Shown: positions 26,283 through 35,634, numbered from the stretch's first letter. The stretch is 64,000 bases of DNA from Bog-473 sp963782415 (GCA_963782415.1 CAWAJT010000004.1:434001-498000), one strand, 5' to 3'. Translations and numbers: made by a program. The notes: generated by a model not told the origin, from the sequence alone.

Positions 26283-26287
26283 CGTCC

Positions 26288-26953
26288 TCAGCCCACCAGA
26301 TGTGCGGTGTCGTTGTAGCCGCGGATGATCCAGGTCTCGGCGGAGACGACGATCCGTGAGATGGAGGCGTTGTCCGGCCCGACGAAGGCGAAGGGGGCCG
26401 AGCCGGTGGCCTGGGACAGCAGCTCGCCGATGGCCGCACCGTGGCTGAACACGACGACCCTCCCTCCGGCGTGGGCGGCGGTGATGCGCTCGACGGCGGC
26501 GCGCAGCCGGCCGCCGAACACGGCGCGTGACTCCGCCCCGGGGATCACGTCCCAACGCTGTTCGGCCATGACCTGTTCGAAGAGCGGATCGCGGTCGACC
26601 GCCTTCCGCCGCAGGGTGCCGCCCTCCCACTCCCCGAGGAACACCTCGCGGAGGTCGGCATCGACCACGGGGGTCAGGCCCGACCGCGCCACGAGTGGCG
26701 CCGCTGTCTGCGCGGTGCGCTGCAAGGTGCTGACGTAGAGCGCGTCGAACGGCTCGTGGGCCAGGCGCAGTCCCACCTGTTCGGCCTGGTGTCGTCCCGC
26801 CTCGGACAACGGCGGGTCGCCCTGGCCTTCCACCAACTCGAACGTCTCGCCCTCCACTGAGTCCGCCGATGCCCCGTGCCGGACGAACCACAGCTCGGTC
26901 GAGCCCGGCGGTCCCACATAGGGGCGCTGGCTGAAGCTGCGGGGCGCGGTCAC
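26288..26953 (-). CDS. Histidine phosphatase family protein
   Basis: This is a phosphoglycerate-mutase-like phosphatase of 221 residues. The catalytic LWFVRHGASADS is near residue 25, STLQRTAQTA near 76, LREVFLGEWEGG near 100 and VVVFSHGAAIGELL near 170, so both catalytic His residues, the Arg and the Glu are present. The substrate is unknown; the family covers phosphosugars, lipids and proteins. It precedes the lipase-like gene by a few bases and follows a small membrane protein gene on the same strand. Confidence 0.88.
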   Translation of the reverse strand: MTAPRSFSQRPYVGPPGSTELWFVRHGASADSVEGETFELVEGQGDPPLSEAGRHQAEQVGLRLAHEPFDALYVSTLQRTAQTAAPLVARSGLTPVVDADLREVFLGEWEGGTLRRKAVDRDPLFEQVMAEQRWDVIPGAESRAVFGGRLRAAVERITAAHAGGRVVVFSHGAAIGELLSQATGSAPFAFVGPDNASISRIVVSAETWIIRGYNDTAHLVG

Positions 26954-26975
26954 GGCCGCAGAGTGTAGGGAAGGT

Positions 26976-27638
26976 TCAGCGCGGTGGCTGCAACTCGGGA
27001 GGCCCGTCGTCGTCGACCACTTCGGCGTCGATCACGTCGCCGTCGTAGGCCGCGCCGGGCGGTGGCCGCCAGCTGTCTGCTCCCGGTGACGCGCCGCCGC
27101 CGAAGGTGGCGAAGAATGCCCCCGGCGCCTGGGAGAACTGGATCCGCAGCGGTTGACCGGCGTCGGGCCCCAGCTGGGCCCACAGCGGGAGCGCCCGCCG
27201 GTAGACGACGTAGTACTGCACGCCCAGGGTCACGCCCAGGTACAGCAGGAAGCTCGCCCCCTCGAGGCTCGCCGCCCCGGCGTGGCTCTGCCCGCTGTCA
27301 CCCACGAAATGCACGAGCAGCGACACCAGCCAGAGCGCCATGGTGACGGCGTTGCCCTGGCGCAGGACCCAGCCGTTGCCCGACCACACCCGCATGGAGA
27401 GGCCGCGGAGAATGCCGAAGCCGAGCGCACCGACGACGAGGGTGCCGACCACCCAGAGCCAGGCTGCCGACGACACGTGGTGGTTGCCGGCGTAGGAGAA
27501 CATCTCGAAGAGGCCGATGACGCCGATGACGACGGGGAGGCGAGGTTGGAAGACCCGCGGGACCGGGCGCACCCTGACTTGGCGCAGCAGCACCAGGATG
27601 AGGATCAGAGTCCCCAGTGCGTAGGAGAAGAACGACAT
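26976..27638 (-). CDS. Multi-span membrane protein of unknown function
   Basis: This 220-residue protein has about five hydrophobic spans in its first 165 residues (SYALGTLILILVLLRQVRV, LPVVIGVIGLFEMFSY, AWLWVVGTLVVGALGFGIL, TMALWLVSLLVHFVG, FLLYLGVTLGVQYYVVYR). A Pro/Asp-rich cytoplasmic tail follows, ending EVVDDDGPPELQPPR. I do not recognise a family; DUF1453-like proteins are similar in layout. It is the first gene of a possible three-gene unit with the phosphatase and lipase-like genes. Confidence 0.6.
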   Translation of the reverse strand: MSFFSYALGTLILILVLLRQVRVRPVPRVFQPRLPVVIGVIGLFEMFSYAGNHHVSSAAWLWVVGTLVVGALGFGILRGLSMRVWSGNGWVLRQGNAVTMALWLVSLLVHFVGDSGQSHAGAASLEGASFLLYLGVTLGVQYYVVYRRALPLWAQLGPDAGQPLRIQFSQAPGAFFATFGGGASPGADSWRPPPGAAYDGDVIDAEVVDDDGPPELQPPR

Positions 27639-27667
27639 CGCCCTCCGAGCCTATGGCCGCCCCTGGC

Positions 27668-28652
27668 TCAATGGTTCAGCAGGGGGCCCACTTCCACGCC
27701 GAAACGAGCCGTTTGCTCGGAGAACTCTTCGGCGCTACGGGCCATGAAGCGCACCTGCAGGGCGTTGACGCCCATGTCGACGAGCTCGCGCAACGACGCC
27801 GCCACCTCGTCCGCGCCTCCCGAGAGCACCCAGTTGGGCAGGTCCCAGCCCGAGCCACCCGACGTGAGGTGGATGGGTTCCACGATGGTGCCGACGTCGA
27901 TCGGGGCGCCCCCCCGATACTCCTCGCGTAGCGCCCGCAACCGGGCGATCTGGCCCGGCAGGTCCCGCCGCCGCGTGCCCTGGGGGAGCCAGCCGTCGCC
28001 GAAGGCGGCTGTGCGGCGGATGGCCGCCGGTGAGGAGCCGCCGATCCAGATCGGTGGGCGGGGTTGGCGCGCCGGGCGGGGCGCGACGCCCATGTCACGC
28101 GCGTGGGAAACGCGGTCCGGGCAGCTCGGGAAATTCGTCGGTGAAGGCGCGGGCAAGTGCCGAGACGGCCTCGTCGGTGTGGCGGCCGCGGGCGTCGAAG
28201 TCTCCGGTGAGGAGTTCGTACTCCTCGGGAACGTGTCCGGCGCCCACGCCGACGATGAGACGGCCTCCCGACAGGTGGTCGATCGTCGAGAGCTCCTTGG
28301 CGGCACGCAACGGGTGGCGCTGGGCGAGGATCAGCACGTGCGAGAGCAGGTGGGTCTGCGTCGTCACCGCGGCCAGCCAGCCGAGGGTGGCCGTCGTGTC
28401 GTACCAGATGGTGCCCATGGCATCGGCCAGCCGGCGCGGAATCGCCGTGTGGTCGCACACGCCCAGGTAGAAGAAGCCGGCCTCGTCGGCCACGCGGGCG
28501 ATCCGGGCCAGCTCAACCGGTCCGGCCTCCTTCTCCCAATCGGCCACGTAGAGCGTGGACTGCGACTGAATAGGGAGCTGCATGCCGTAGACGACCTTCC
28601 CCTCGGGGACGGCGTGCACCACGTCGGCGGGAATGAGGTCGAGGTCGGTCAT
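27668..28652 (-). CDS. LLM-class (F420-type) oxidoreductase, one-base frameshift
   Basis: This is a luciferase-like TIM-barrel enzyme of about 327 residues, of the F420-dependent type. The first 190 residues (VVYGMQLPIQSQSTLYVADWE, FFYLGVCDHTAIPRRLADAMG, SGGRLIVGVGAGHVPEEYELL) are in one frame up to a stop at about 28095. The rest (DMGVAPRPARQPRPPIWIGG, AAFGDGWLPQGT) is in another. Removing one base near 28098-28103 joins them as PRFPRRDMGVAPRP-like sequence. It is the last gene of the amidohydrolase / acyl-CoA dehydrogenase operon and probably reduces or oxidises an intermediate of that pathway. The frameshift is an error or a recent loss. Confidence 0.83.
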
Positions 28653-28680
28653 GGGCAGAACTCCGATCAGCAGAGGGGGA

Positions 28681-29706
28681 TCATTGCGTCGCTCCGGCGT
28701 AGGCGGCCAAGGCAATGGCGTGCGCGGCCGGCGTGGCGAAGGAGGTTGAAAGCACCCGCGCCCGCTTGAGGTGCAGGTGCAGGGGCACCTCCCAGGTGAA
28801 CCCCATGCCGCCATGGACCTGGATGGCCGAGCGGGCGTTGCCGACGGCCGCCTCATCGGCCAGCAACTTGGCGCCCCCGACGGAGCGGTCGACCAGCTGG
28901 TCCGGAGTGCATGCGGCCACTGCGGCTTCAGAGCGGACGACGTCTGGCGCGTCAGCGAAGCAGGCGGCGGCATGCACGGCGGCGCGGGCTACCTCGGCTC
29001 GCACGAGCATGTCGGCGCACATGTGCTTGATCGCCTGGAAACTGCCGATGGGTGTGCCGAACTGCTGGCGTTCCTTGGCGTACGCCACGGCCAGGTCCAG
29101 CGCTGCTGCGGCGTGGCCGACCTGCAGGGCCGCGCCGAGCAGTGCGCCATCGCGCCAGAGGGAGCCGTCGTCGCCCGGAACCGGTGCGCCCAGAGGCATC
29201 GCCTCCACGCGCCAAAGCGGCGTCAACGGATCGAGCGGTGCATGCATGCGTCGCGCGCCGGCGCCCGGCGCCGGTGCGAGCAGCTCGGCGGATCTGCCGT
29301 GCGGCCCGGCGAACACGAGCAGGGCTCGGAGCGACACCAGGTGCTCAATGAGCACCGGCCCGGCGCCGACGCAGTGCACCCCGACCTGGGACCGCCCGTC
29401 CGCCGCCCCGTCGACCAGTCCGGCGCGCGCCGCCAAGAAGGTGCCCACCAGTGGTCCGGGCACCAATGCGCGCCCGAGCTCTTCGAAGACGACGACGGCC
29501 TCGGCCATGGTGAGGCCGGTACCGGCGGGCTCGGGCAGAGTCAACGCGAACACGCCCGTCTCGCCCAGAGCCAACCAGTCGTCCGCGCCGATGGCGCGTT
29601 CTTGCCCTTCGCGGGCGCGCAGGTGCTCGAGGGGCAGCCGCCCCGCCACCATGGTCCGGATGCCGTCGGCCAGCTCGCGCTGGTCTTCTCCGACGCGGAA
29701 GTCCAT
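28681..29706 (-). CDS. Acyl-CoA dehydrogenase, beta-type partner
   Basis: This 341-residue acyl-CoA dehydrogenase starts MDFRVGEDQRELADGIRT. It contains the FAD-contacting AYAKERQQFGTPIGSFQAIKHMCADM and the late IQVHGGMGFTWEVPLHLHLKRA segment. It is short and diverged in its middle domain, as in the partner subunit of the alpha2-beta2 dehydrogenases of steroid catabolism (ChsE1-ChsE2 type), and it follows a longer dehydrogenase gene with a 1-base overlap. The pair probably forms one heterotetramer that introduces a double bond into a steroid-derived acyl-CoA; the substrate is inferred only from the neighbourhood. Confidence 0.85.
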   Translation of the reverse strand: MDFRVGEDQRELADGIRTMVAGRLPLEHLRAREGQERAIGADDWLALGETGVFALTLPEPAGTGLTMAEAVVVFEELGRALVPGPLVGTFLAARAGLVDGAADGRSQVGVHCVGAGPVLIEHLVSLRALLVFAGPHGRSAELLAPAPGAGARRMHAPLDPLTPLWRVEAMPLGAPVPGDDGSLWRDGALLGAALQVGHAAAALDLAVAYAKERQQFGTPIGSFQAIKHMCADMLVRAEVARAAVHAAACFADAPDVVRSEAAVAACTPDQLVDRSVGGAKLLADEAAVGNARSAIQVHGGMGFTWEVPLHLHLKRARVLSTSFATPAAHAIALAAYAGATQ

Positions 29707-30890
29707 CAGCGCCGCGCCTTGGGTAGGCCGAGGATGCGCTCGGCCACGATGTTGCGCTGTACCTGCGAGGTGCCGGCGGCGATCGTGAGGGAGATGGACT
29801 TGAACCACGCCGCCACCTGCTCGGCGTTCCCGAGGGGCGCGCCGTCGGGCCCCGCCAGGGGGTCGGCGGCAAGGGCGGCGCGGTCGAGGATCTCCATGGC
29901 GAGGTCGCCCAGTGCCTGGGCGTGCTCGGAGAAGGACAGCTTGAAGACCGATCCGCCGATGCCCGGGATCCCGGTCTGCGCCGCCTCCGAGACGTTGCGC
30001 TTGGTCAGGGCCCACAAGGCGTCGAAGGCGGCCACCAGATGGCCGATGCGCCGGGCCACGTCGTTGTCGTCCATCGCGCCGGTCCGGGCGGCCACGCGCG
30101 CCAGCTCGCCCAGGAGGCGCATGCATTCGAGCAGCTCGCCCACGAAGGCGGTGCCCCGTTCGAACGACAGGGTGACCATCGTCACGCGCCAGCCGTCGTT
30201 CTCGTCGCCGACGCGGTTGGCCACCGGGACGCGGACCTCGTTGAGGAACAGCTCGGCGAACTCGGTCGTGCCGGCGATGGTGCGCAAGGGGCGGATCTCA
30301 ATGCCGGGCGAGTCCATCGGCATGATCAGCCACGTGATGCCGCGATTGCGTTCCTCCCCGGTGCGCACCAGCAGCTCGCAGAAATCGGCTACCTCGGCGT
30401 GTGACGTCCAGATCTTCGAGCCGGTCACCACATAGTCGTCGCCGTCGCGCACGGCCCGCGTGCGCAGCGAGGCCAGGTCGCTTCCGGCGTCGGGCTCACT
30501 GAACCCCTGGCACCAGACCTCCTGGCCGCGCAGAATGGCCGGGAGATAGCGCTCCTTCTGGGCCGCTGTCCCCTCGGCGATGATCGTCGGCCCGGCGTGC
30601 AAGAGGCCGACGAAGTTCACCCCGACGTAGGGTGCGCCCGCACGCTCACATTCCTCCTTGAAGATGAGCTGCTCCACGGGTGACGACCCCCGTCCACCAC
30701 CCTCGGCGGGCCAGTCCACTCCGGCGTAACCGGCCTCGAAGAGCACCTGCTGCCAACGCAGGTCGTAGGCGCGTCGGGCCGGCCAGTCGTCCTGGGGCGG
30801 CGGGTCTCCGACGTCCGGCAGCGTGGCGGCCAGCCAGGCGCGCAGGTCCTGGCGAAAGGCCTGTTCCGGCGCGGTGTAGCGGAGATCCAT
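29706..30890 (-). CDS. Acyl-CoA dehydrogenase, alpha-type partner
   Basis: This 394-residue FAD enzyme has the full three-domain acyl-CoA dehydrogenase layout. It starts MDLRYTAPEQAFRQDLRAWL; the FAD region reads WCQGFSEPDAGSDLASLRTRA, then VVTGSKIWTSHAEVADF, and the end is TSQVQRNIVAERILGLPK, typical of the FadE17/FadE26-like group. Its stop overlaps the start of the second dehydrogenase by one base, so the two subunits are made together. It follows the amidohydrolase gene by 26 bases in an operon headed by a palindromic operator. Confidence 0.9.
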   Translation of the reverse strand: MDLRYTAPEQAFRQDLRAWLAATLPDVGDPPPQDDWPARRAYDLRWQQVLFEAGYAGVDWPAEGGGRGSSPVEQLIFKEECERAGAPYVGVNFVGLLHAGPTIIAEGTAAQKERYLPAILRGQEVWCQGFSEPDAGSDLASLRTRAVRDGDDYVVTGSKIWTSHAEVADFCELLVRTGEERNRGITWLIMPMDSPGIEIRPLRTIAGTTEFAELFLNEVRVPVANRVGDENDGWRVTMVTLSFERGTAFVGELLECMRLLGELARVAARTGAMDDNDVARRIGHLVAAFDALWALTKRNVSEAAQTGIPGIGGSVFKLSFSEHAQALGDLAMEILDRAALAADPLAGPDGAPLGNAEQVAAWFKSISLTIAAGTSQVQRNIVAERILGLPKARR

Positions 30891-30916
30891 GTGTCGGGCG
30901 CTGCGGTGCGCGCGAA

Positions 30917-32119
30917 TCAGGCGTCGAAGTCGAGGCCGAACAGCTTGATCGCGTTGCCGCGCACGATCTTGCGCCGCTGCGCGTCGGTGAGGTCGACCAT
31001 CTGCTCTTCGGCGATCTCGCGGGTGCGGGGCCACGTTGAGTCCGAGTGGGGGTAGTCCGACTCGTAGGTGATGTTGTCCTCGCCGATCTCGTCTACCGAG
31101 CGCAGCCCGTGCGGGTCATCGAAGAAGCATCCCCAGACGTGGTCCTTGAAATAGCTGGACGGCTTCTCCGGAACGATGTCGGCCACGCCGCCCCAGCCGC
31201 GGTTGTCCTCCCAGACCCGGTCGGCCCGCTCCAAAATGTAAGGGATCCAACCGATCTGCCCCTCCGAGTACGCCACCTTCAGGTCCGGGATCCGGACGAA
31301 GACTCCGCTGAAGAGGTAGTCGACGAGGGAGAAGGTCGCGTTAGTGTGCGTCAGCGTCGAGCCGACGGCGGGCGGCGCATCCGACGACGTGGACGGCATC
31401 TTGGACGAGCTGCCGATGTGCATGTTGACGATCGTCTGTGTCTCGGCACAGGCCCGGAAGAACGGGTCCCAGTAGTGGTCGGGATCATGCACACTGGGCA
31501 GCCCCAGAAAGGGCGGGATCTCACTGAAGCAGACGGCGCGCACGCCGCGCTCGGCGTTGCGCCGCACCTCGGCGGCCGCCAGCTCCGCGTCCCACAATGG
31601 GATGAGGCACAACGGGATCAGCCGGCCGCCCGAGTCACCGCACCACTCCTCGACCATCCAGTCGTTGTAGGCCTGAATGCAGAGCAGGCCGAGCTCGTGG
31701 TCCTTGGCCTCGGTGAACGTCTGGCCGCAGAAGCGCGGGAAGGTGGGAAAGCACAGGGCCGCCTGAATGTGGTTGGCGTCCATGTCCTCGAGCCGCGGCT
31801 TCACCTCGTAGGAGCCCGGGCGCATGTCCTCATAGGTGACGCCCTTCATGGTCACCTCGTCGCGCGGCACACCGACGGCGGAATCCACGCGCAGGAGTGG
31901 CCGCTTGAGGTCCTCGTAGTACCACCAGTCGACCGGGACACCCTCTGAGCCCGGCTTGACCTTGAGCGAGCCACCCCGGTACTCCACTTCGGGCATGGGC
32001 GCGCGCACGATGCGTGGCCCGACCTCGGCGTACTTGGAAGGGAGGCGGTCCTGCCACACGTTGGGCGGCTCGACCACGTGATCGTCGACCGAGATGATCA
32101 TCGGCAGGGGCTCAGGCAT
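30917..32119 (-). CDS. Metal-dependent amidohydrolase family protein
   Basis: This 400-residue protein starts MIISVDDHVVEPPNVW and carries HIQAALCFPTFPRFCG and ITYESDYPHSDSTWPRT near the end. These are marks of the amidohydrolase_2 (ACMSD/decarboxylase-like) group found in many actinobacterial degradation clusters. The usual HxH is replaced by the DDHVVEP form, common in this subgroup. It is the first gene of the operon with the dehydrogenase pair and the LLM enzyme. It probably acts by hydrolysis or decarboxylation on a ring-derived acid, but the substrate is not known. The palindromic operator lies 22 bases upstream. Confidence 0.85.
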   Translation of the reverse strand: MPEPLPMIISVDDHVVEPPNVWQDRLPSKYAEVGPRIVRAPMPEVEYRGGSLKVKPGSEGVPVDWWYYEDLKRPLLRVDSAVGVPRDEVTMKGVTYEDMRPGSYEVKPRLEDMDANHIQAALCFPTFPRFCGQTFTEAKDHELGLLCIQAYNDWMVEEWCGDSGGRLIPLCLIPLWDAELAAAEVRRNAERGVRAVCFSEIPPFLGLPSVHDPDHYWDPFFRACAETQTIVNMHIGSSSKMPSTSSDAPPAVGSTLTHTNATFSLVDYLFSGVFVRIPDLKVAYSEGQIGWIPYILERADRVWEDNRGWGGVADIVPEKPSSYFKDHVWGCFFDDPHGLRSVDEIGEDNITYESDYPHSDSTWPRTREIAEEQMVDLTDAQRRKIVRGNAIKLFGLDFDA

Positions 32120-32140
32120 GGGTATCGAGCGTAGCCCGCA

Positions 32141-32157
32141 CCTGACGGGGCGTCAGA
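32141..32157. promoter_or_regulatory. Shared 17-bp operator, copy 2 (amidohydrolase operon)
   Basis: CCTGACGGGGCGTCAGA has perfect 6-base arms CTGACG/CGTCAG and lies 22 bases before the amidohydrolase ATG. On the minus strand, its TCTGAC half could double as a -35 box 18 bases before TACGCT, so a bound repressor would cover the promoter. Confidence 0.65.
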
Positions 32158-32182
32158 TGCGGTTTGGGGGCCGGTGGTCGAG

Positions 32183-32899
32183 TCAGAAGACCTCGGCGAA
32201 CAGGTCGACCATGGCCTGCCAGGAGCGGCGGTCCGTGGTCTCGTCGTAGGCGATGCCCGGGAAGGTGTCGGGCGAGGCGAGCGGGTTGGTGAAGGAGTGC
32301 ACGGCCCCGCCGTAGACGACGAGTTGCCAGTCGACCCCGCCGGCCCGCATCTCCTCTTCGAACGTGCGCCGCTCCTCGTTGTTGACGATCGGGTCGTCGG
32401 CACCGATGAGTGCCAGTACCTTGCCGGTGATGTTGGCGGCATCCTCGGGGTGCACCGTCGAGAGTCCGGAGTGGAAGCCGACCACGGCCTTGAGGTCGGC
32501 GCCACCTCGGGCGAGCTCCAGTGACAGCGTGCCCCCGAAGCAGTAGCCGATGGCGGCCAGGCGAGCGGTGTCGGTGCGCGACTCGGCCCCAAGGATCTCG
32601 AGGCCGGCGGTGCCGACGGCGAAGGCCCGAGGCGGGTCGGATCGCAGTTCGCCGATGCGGCCCATCATCTGTTCCCGATCGGCGATCGGCTTACCCTCGC
32701 CGTGATAGTCGAGGGCGAAGGCGACGTAGCCGAGCTCGTCGGCCAGGCGCACCGCCCGGGACCGGGCATGGTCGTCGAGCCCGGGGCCCTCGTGGCAGAC
32801 GAGAACGCCCGGACGTTGGTCCGTGCCGTCGGGCACGGCGAGGGTACCGATCATGGTGCGTCCGTCGGCTTCGTAGGTGATGTCGCGCGTGGTGGCCAT
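32183..32899 (-). CDS. Dienelactone hydrolase family protein
   Basis: This 238-residue protein is an alpha/beta hydrolase of the dienelactone hydrolase group. It has RPGVLVCHEGPGLDDHAR near residue 30, AFALDYHGEG near 62, the nucleophile motif AAIGYCFGGTLSLEL near 120 with Cys as nucleophile, ALIGADDPIV near 170 for the Asp and GGAVHSFTNP near 205 for the His. Family members open lactone rings in aromatic degradation, but many actinobacterial members have unknown substrates. It starts at 32899, with only 43 bases to the divergent lipoprotein gene. Confidence 0.88.
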   Translation of the reverse strand: MATTRDITYEADGRTMIGTLAVPDGTDQRPGVLVCHEGPGLDDHARSRAVRLADELGYVAFALDYHGEGKPIADREQMMGRIGELRSDPPRAFAVGTAGLEILGAESRTDTARLAAIGYCFGGTLSLELARGGADLKAVVGFHSGLSTVHPEDAANITGKVLALIGADDPIVNNEERRTFEEEMRAGGVDWQLVVYGGAVHSFTNPLASPDTFPGIAYDETTDRRSWQAMVDLFAEVF

Positions 32900-32942
32900 G
32901 CGGTGCACCGTATCGCCCACCCGTTGCACGCCATACTGGTCC

Positions 32943-34106
32943 ATGCGCGGAGACCCTGGTCGGCCACGGCAATTGGGATTGGTGGCGACCATGACGGCGG
33001 TCGCGACCCCTCTGTTGTTGGCCGCCTGCGGTTCGGGGTCACCCACGCCGACGTCTCCTCGGCACGGCACGACGACGACAACGGCGGCCTCCGGCGCGTC
33101 GACCACCGTCACGACCGGTACGCCCGGCTCCACGCTGCCACCGGTGTCGACCTCGGGGCCGTTGACGCCGGGCACGGCGATCACCCTGCCCTTCTCGGCT
33201 GGTCGCGTCACGGCGGCGGAGAGTCCCGACGGTGCCGTGTTCGCCGCCCCGCAGGACCCGACCAGCCCCTCACCGGCGGTGGCGTGGGTCGTCGACGGCA
33301 ACGGCCCGGCACAGATCGCCGAGCACGTCCCGACGGGGATCGCCGCCATCGCGGCTGACGGTGCCAACTTCTATGTGGCCACCTACGCCACGGTGTACGC
33401 GTACAGCCGGGCCAGCGGCAACCCAGACGGGCAGTGGACCATGCCGGCGGTCCCGACCGCCACCAGCTCGGACAACGATCTCGTCGCGCTGGCTGCGGCA
33501 GCAGGATCCGTCTTCATTTCGGTCACCCGGGGCAACACGGTCAGCGTGTACCAGCTCAACCCAGGGTCGGCGGCCGCGCCGCACCTGGTGGTGCACGGGC
33601 TGGGCGACGCCATCGGGTCCGACGGATCCGTCTTCTACGAGCGGGCCGATCACACGTTGGCCGCGCTCCGTCCCAACGGCACGACCGCGCTCGGCCCGAC
33701 CCTGGCCGACAAGCCCAACGGGCTGGGCGGCGGCGTGCAGTACATCGACGTCGTCGCCGGGGGTGCCGTCTGGGTCAGTGAGCCCGCCGGCCAGGGGCTC
33801 GATGCGAGCTACACGACCTACGACGTCGCCACGCTCCACACGCTGGGCTCGTACAACGGCTCCGTCTCGAACACCGTGGTCGACTCCGCGGTAGGGGCGC
33901 TCGAGTTGGCGCAGGCCGGCACCTCTGCGGCCTGCCCGCAAGCGTCGCCGAGCACGCCGACCGCGTGCGTCTTCCGCATCACGCCGCAGGGTTCGGCCAC
34001 CGACGCCGTGGGGGTCGGTGCCGCCGTCACGCTGCTCGGTCCCGGGCCGGCGGTGATTGTGTCGGACACCGCCACGGGTCAGTTCGACCTGGTGCGCCTC
34101 TCGTGA
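32943..34106 (+). CDS. Predicted surface lipoprotein, beta-propeller-like
   Basis: This 387-residue protein has a lipoprotein signal: Arg-containing start, TAVATPLLLAACGSG with the lipobox LAAC at about residues 28-31. A Thr/Ser/Pro-rich linker follows (residues 35-75). The rest shows repeated strand-rich blocks (VAWVVDGNGPAQIAEH, GSVFISVTRGNTVSVYQLN, GAVWVSEPAGQGLDASYTTY) spaced like blades of a propeller. No catalytic motif is visible. It probably sits on the outer face of the membrane; function is unknown. Confidence 0.65.
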   Translation: MRGDPGRPRQLGLVATMTAVATPLLLAACGSGSPTPTSPRHGTTTTTAASGASTTVTTGTPGSTLPPVSTSGPLTPGTAITLPFSAGRVTAAESPDGAVFAAPQDPTSPSPAVAWVVDGNGPAQIAEHVPTGIAAIAADGANFYVATYATVYAYSRASGNPDGQWTMPAVPTATSSDNDLVALAAAAGSVFISVTRGNTVSVYQLNPGSAAAPHLVVHGLGDAIGSDGSVFYERADHTLAALRPNGTTALGPTLADKPNGLGGGVQYIDVVAGGAVWVSEPAGQGLDASYTTYDVATLHTLGSYNGSVSNTVVDSAVGALELAQAGTSAACPQASPSTPTACVFRITPQGSATDAVGVGAAVTLLGPGPAVIVSDTATGQFDLVRLS

Positions 34107-34154
34107 GGACGCGGACCCGCGGCCGCCGGGACGGGTGGAGTGGGCGGGACGGGT

Positions 34155-34203
34155 GGCGTGGGCGTGGGCGTGGGCGTGGCTCGGTGGCCTGGCTCGGTGG
34201 CCT
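34155..34203 (+). repeat. G-rich tandem repeats after the lipoprotein gene
   Basis: GGCGTG is repeated four times (34155-34178), followed by a perfect 13-base tandem repeat GGCTCGGTGGCCT (34178-34190 and 34191-34203). The block lies between the lipoprotein stop and the GNAT gene in a G-rich stretch that begins at about 34128. It could fold as G-rich secondary structure or be simple slippage. Confidence 0.8.
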
Positions 34204-34302
34204 CGCCGCAACTGTCAATCAACGTGTTTGTAGTTGCAGAACAGTGATGGTCCCTCATCGGCATCACACACCGAAGGACCGGGACGTCGAACGACTGACG
34301 CC

Positions 34303-34815
34303 GTGTTGATCCGGGGCGCCACCGCGGCCGACGCCGACGACATCGCCTTGCTCTTGAACGCGCTCCTCGCGACGACGCCGATCGAGTGGACCGTGACCCC
34401 GCGAACGCTGGACGAGGTGCTCGCCTGGCAACGCCAACACGAGGTGGTCCTCGTCGCCGAAGACGACGGGTTGGTCATTGGTGTGGCCGCGTTCGGATGG
34501 TTTCGTGATGTGGAGAAGTGGCCCGGCTACCGGTTCACGGTTGAGAACACAGTCCACGTACGGGAGGACATGTGGGGGCGGGGCGTCGGCAACATGCTCA
34601 TGCGTGCCCTTATCGAACGAGCTCGACAGACGGGCAAGCACACGATGATCGCTGCCGTCGACAGCACGAACGATCCGTCGATTCGCTTCCACGAGCGCAT
34701 GGGGTTCACCAAGGTGGCGCATCTACCCCAGGTGGGGGCCAAGTTCGGACGCTGGTTGGATCTCGTCCTGCTCCAGCTCACGCTCGACGCTCGGTCGGCT
34801 CCTGAAGCCGAGTGA
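34303..34815 (+). CDS. GNAT-family N-acetyltransferase
   Basis: This 170-residue acetyltransferase resembles the phosphinothricin/pat group. It starts VLIRGATAADADDIALLLNALL, the core is NTVHVREDMWGRGVGNMLMRALIERAR with the acetyl-CoA loop near residue 98, and the later motif is STNDPSIRFHERMGFTKVAHLPQVGAKFGRW. A GTG at 34303 is chosen; an upstream TTG at 34234 would add 23 residues of low-complexity sequence. It would acetylate a small amine or amino acid. It is convergent with the following SDR gene. Confidence 0.83.
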   Translation: MLIRGATAADADDIALLLNALLATTPIEWTVTPRTLDEVLAWQRQHEVVLVAEDDGLVIGVAAFGWFRDVEKWPGYRFTVENTVHVREDMWGRGVGNMLMRALIERARQTGKHTMIAAVDSTNDPSIRFHERMGFTKVAHLPQVGAKFGRWLDLVLLQLTLDARSAPEAE

Positions 34816-34821
34816 CCGAGC

Positions 34822-35634
34822 TCAGTACGACATGGAGACGCCGCCGTTGGGGCTGAGCAGCTGGCCGGTGACGAAGCTGCTGGCGTCAGAGGCGAGATAC
34901 AACACGCAATAGGCGACGTCGTTGGTCTCGCCCACCCGGCGCAGCGGGGCGAACTTCGCCATGGGCGCAAGCGCAGCGGCCTTCGACTCCTCGTTCGTGG
35001 TGCCGTCGGGGTTCGTGTAGTAGCGCGCCGTCATGTTGGTCGGGATGAAGCCGGGCGCGACGGAGTTGACCCGCACGCCGTGCTTGCCCACTTCGACCGC
35101 CATGGACTTGGTCAGCTGTGCCACGCCCGCTTTGCAGATGGCGTAGGGCCCGATGCCAGGCGCGGGCGACAGCACCGCCGCCGAGGCCATGTTGATGATG
35201 GAACCGCCACGCTGCGACACCATCACCTTTCCTGCAGCCTGACAGCCGTAGAGAACGCCCTTGAGGTTGACCCCCAGAATGCGGTCGAACTCGTCGGGGT
35301 CGACGTCGATGACCGAGCTGTCGATCATGATCCCGGCGATGTTGCACATCACGTGCAGCCCGCCGTGGCGCGCCGCTACCTGGTTGACGAGGGTCTCGGT
35401 CGCCCCACGCACCGCCACGTCGAGCTCGGCGTTCTCGGCCCGGCCGCCCTGACTCAGGATCGCGGTCGCGGTCTCGGCCGCCGACGCCGCGTTGATGTCG
35501 GCGCAGACGACGGTGGCGCCAGCGCCGGCGAGGACCTCGGCGGTCGTGCGACCGATGCCGCTGCCGGCCCCGGTCACGAGGGCCACCCGGCCCGTCAGAT
35601 CGAACGCAGCGTGCACACTCTGGGCGGTTTCCAT
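34822..35634 (-). CDS. Short-chain dehydrogenase/reductase
   Basis: This 270-residue classical SDR has TGAGSGIGRTTAE near residue 21, CNIAGIM (the NNAG equivalent) near 95, the catalytic Ser region INMASAAVLSP near 146 and YAICKAG near 163 supplying Tyr and Lys. It probably uses NAD(H) on an alcohol/ketone pair of a lipid or steroid. It ends in LLSPNGGVSMSY. It lies 9 bases after the ogt gene on the same strand, so cotranscription is possible, although no functional link is obvious. Confidence 0.88.
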   Translation of the reverse strand: METAQSVHAAFDLTGRVALVTGAGSGIGRTTAEVLAGAGATVVCADINAASAAETATAILSQGGRAENAELDVAVRGATETLVNQVAARHGGLHVMCNIAGIMIDSSVIDVDPDEFDRILGVNLKGVLYGCQAAGKVMVSQRGGSIINMASAAVLSPAPGIGPYAICKAGVAQLTKSMAVEVGKHGVRVNSVAPGFIPTNMTARYYTNPDGTTNEESKAAALAPMAKFAPLRRVGETNDVAYCVLYLASDASSFVTGQLLSPNGGVSMSY

